Below are positions 14,468-15,620 of a DNA stretch of 15,620 bases, one piece after another. Numbering within the stretch: the stretch's first letter is position 1; every line of letters starts with the position of its first letter. Made by a program: the position numbers and the translations under genes. The notes under the pieces were generated by a model, which made no database searches, was not told where the DNA came from, and was given only the letters and a program-made list of their open reading frames with translations. Source of the stretch: Shewanella sp. Lineage in GTDB: Bacteria > Pseudomonadota > Gammaproteobacteria > Enterobacterales > Shewanellaceae. The DNA lies in contig SDWK01000675.1 of assembly GCA_004195335.1 (NCBI GenBank), positions 1 to 15,620 of the forward strand, in the 5' to 3' direction.

Positions 14468-15145
14468 ATGGCACAATCTTACAACCCCCCCAAAAAAAGG
14501 GTCGTGATATTGGGGGGCGGATTCGCTGGTCTGACATTAGCCCAAGAGTTTGATGCACATATTGATTCTGGCAATGAAGCAAATCTTTCCGTCACCCTTA
14601 TTGATCGGGGTGGCCCTAAAATAATTGGCGCAGCTTACCAATTTGTATTAGCTGATCGGAACACGCGTGAAGAAGTGACCGATCAACTAAAAATAGACTC
14701 CTTAAAGTTAACGCATGTGAGCCTTGTCATTGGTGAAGTAACTGCAATTGATTTAGAAAATAAGCAAATAATAACCGCAGGCAATGTAGTCAAATATGAT
14801 GTGCTGGTTATAGGACTAGGCGTAGATACCTATGCAGAATTTGTCCCCGGGCTAAAAGAGGGAAGCCACGATATTTGTTCAATGGATGATGTGCTAACTT
14901 TTAAGGAGAAATTGAAACATTTTAACGGAGGTAAAATTGTGGTTTCTGTCGCTCGTTTACCTTATAAATGTCCGCCTGCGCCACATGAGTTCTCTTATGT
15001 TATTCATGACATTTTGGTTAAGAGAGGGCTACGTGAAAAAACTGAATTAATATTTGTTACACCAATGAGCAGTGCCGTTCCTCCTCCTAACCCAAAACCA
15101 AATCAAAAGTTGATGGATGAATGTAAAATCACTTGTTTGCTATAA
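14468..15145 (+). CDS. Truncated SQR-like FAD/NAD(P)-binding oxidoreductase
   Basis: A 225-aa protein with the N-terminal part of a pyridine nucleotide-disulfide oxidoreductase fold of the sulfide:quinone reductase / flavocytochrome c type. Seen: FAD-binding VVILGGGFAGLTLA (GGGFAG 16-21), acidic strand end VTLIDRG (42-48), YDVLVIGLG (110-118) and VSVARLPYKCPPAPHEF (159-174) with Cys168. Full-length relatives are usually 370-430 aa, so roughly the C-terminal 40% is missing, including the second FAD contact and the quinone-side helices. Homologous-looking sequence ends around LMDECKIT, then CLL and a stop. The gene is AT-rich. Strong GGAG Shine-Dalgarno. Most likely a remnant cut by recombination; activity is doubtful. 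Substrate (sulfide or other) is not determinable. Confidence 0.7.
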   Translation: MAQSYNPPKKRVVILGGGFAGLTLAQEFDAHIDSGNEANLSVTLIDRGGPKIIGAAYQFVLADRNTREEVTDQLKIDSLKLTHVSLVIGEVTAIDLENKQIITAGNVVKYDVLVIGLGVDTYAEFVPGLKEGSHDICSMDDVLTFKEKLKHFNGGKIVVSVARLPYKCPPAPHEFSYVIHDILVKRGLREKTELIFVTPMSSAVPPPNPKPNQKLMDECKITCLL

Positions 15146-15185
15146 AGTTAACTGATTTGGCGTTTGATGCGTAATTTACAGCCGA

Positions 15186-15620
15186 TTAGAGGTTACTGCC
15201 CAGCTCGGCCGAAAGGTCTTCCAGTTCTACGCCGCCGGCCATAAGCGTCTGCAATTCATCAATGGTAATCTCATCTTTGGTAAAATTGCCCAACGTTATG
15301 CCGCGGTTTAAGATCGTGAAACGGTCTCCCACTGCATAAGCATGGCGCACATTGTGGGTAATGAAGATGACGCCGAGCCCCTTTTTGCGGACCATGTCGG
15401 TATATTTCAATACCATGGAAGTCTGTCGCACACCCAGGGCGGAGGTGGGTTCGTCCAGGATAAGGACTTTGGCCCCGAAATAGACCGCGCGGGCAATGGC
15501 AACGGTCTGCCGCTCCCCCCCGGAGAGCGTCCCGACAGCCTGCTCGGGGTCACGGATATCGATGCCGATTTTGACCATTTCTCTACGGGTGACCTCATTG
15601 GCAAATTTGAAGTCCATAAA
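15186..15620 (-). CDS. Sugar-type ABC transporter ATP-binding protein, C-terminal part
   Basis: The reading frame runs off the right edge, so only about the last 144 residues are visible; Walker A and Q-loop lie outside. Numbering from the ATG at 15617 (internal to the protein): signature LSGGERQ at 31-37, Walker B VLILDE at 51-56 with D-loop SALG, and H-loop His88 in FITHNV. The single-domain ending shortly after ([20 protein letters not shown]) resembles the short FrcA-like ATPases of carbohydrate uptake systems rather than two-domain RbsA types. From memory, this flavour is commonest in alphaproteobacteria. The DNA is visibly GC-richer than everything else in the window, and it converges on the truncated oxidoreductase with a ~40-bp gap. 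Confidence 0.88.
   Translation of the reverse strand, partial: FMDFKFANEVTRREMVKIGIDIRDPEQAVGTLSGGERQTVAIARAVYFGAKVLILDEPTSALGVRQTSMVLKYTDMVRKKGLGVIFITHNVRHAYAVGDRFTILNRGITLGNFTKDEITIDELQTLMAGGVELEDLSAELGSNL

Overview
The window looks like chromosomal DNA of a marine Shewanella-type gammaproteobacterium. It carries the ssrS-zapA / ygfB-ubiH-ubiI / gcvTHP neighbourhood known from gammaproteobacteria, and its intergenic spaces are rich in dispersed repeats (a REP-type palindrome, 7-bp tandem arrays, and a TATACCC...GGGTATA palindromic element). The genus is inferred from gene content and repeat style; no database search was done.

Left part (1-3774, mostly minus strand): an NlpE-type lipoprotein, fau (5-formyltetrahydrofolate cyclo-ligase), a Crp/Fnr-family regulator divergent from a small membrane or exported protein, then 6S RNA (ssrS) with its terminator, and zapA with a near-consensus promoter. 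In E. coli ssrS and fau are adjacent and co-transcribed. Here a terminator, a REP, the small gene and the regulator lie between them.

Centre (3775-12796, plus strand): ygfB, ubiH and ubiI (ubiquinone ring hydroxylases), then gcvT, gcvH and gcvP of the glycine cleavage system. The pepP gene that sits between ygfB and ubiH in E. coli is absent from this position. The three gcv genes are not tightly packed. A 396-bp spacer with a three-copy degenerate repeat separates gcvT from gcvH. A strong hairpin terminator plus a 56-bp palindromic element separates gcvH from gcvP. gcvT has its own promoter, with a perfect TTGTATACAA palindrome at the -35 region and a structured leader that does not look like a glycine riboswitch.

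Right part (12797-15620, accessory): two long mosaics of short hairpins flank an unrecognised 138-144 aa gene. Many of these hairpins have different stems but share an ATCC-type apex (GGAT in the other orientation), and the two mosaics share sequence blocks in the same order. Then comes an AT-rich gene for an SQR-like FAD/NAD(P)-binding oxidoreductase that stops at about 225 aa, well short of its family. Immediately after it, visibly GC-richer DNA carries the C-terminal part of a sugar-type ABC transporter ATPase on the opposite strand. That junction is either a transfer or deletion breakpoint or an assembly join.

The strongest candidates for something undescribed are the shared-apex hairpin mosaics around the orphan gene, the REP-plus-heptamer association, and the palindrome between the divergent Crp-like regulator and its small membrane-protein neighbour.
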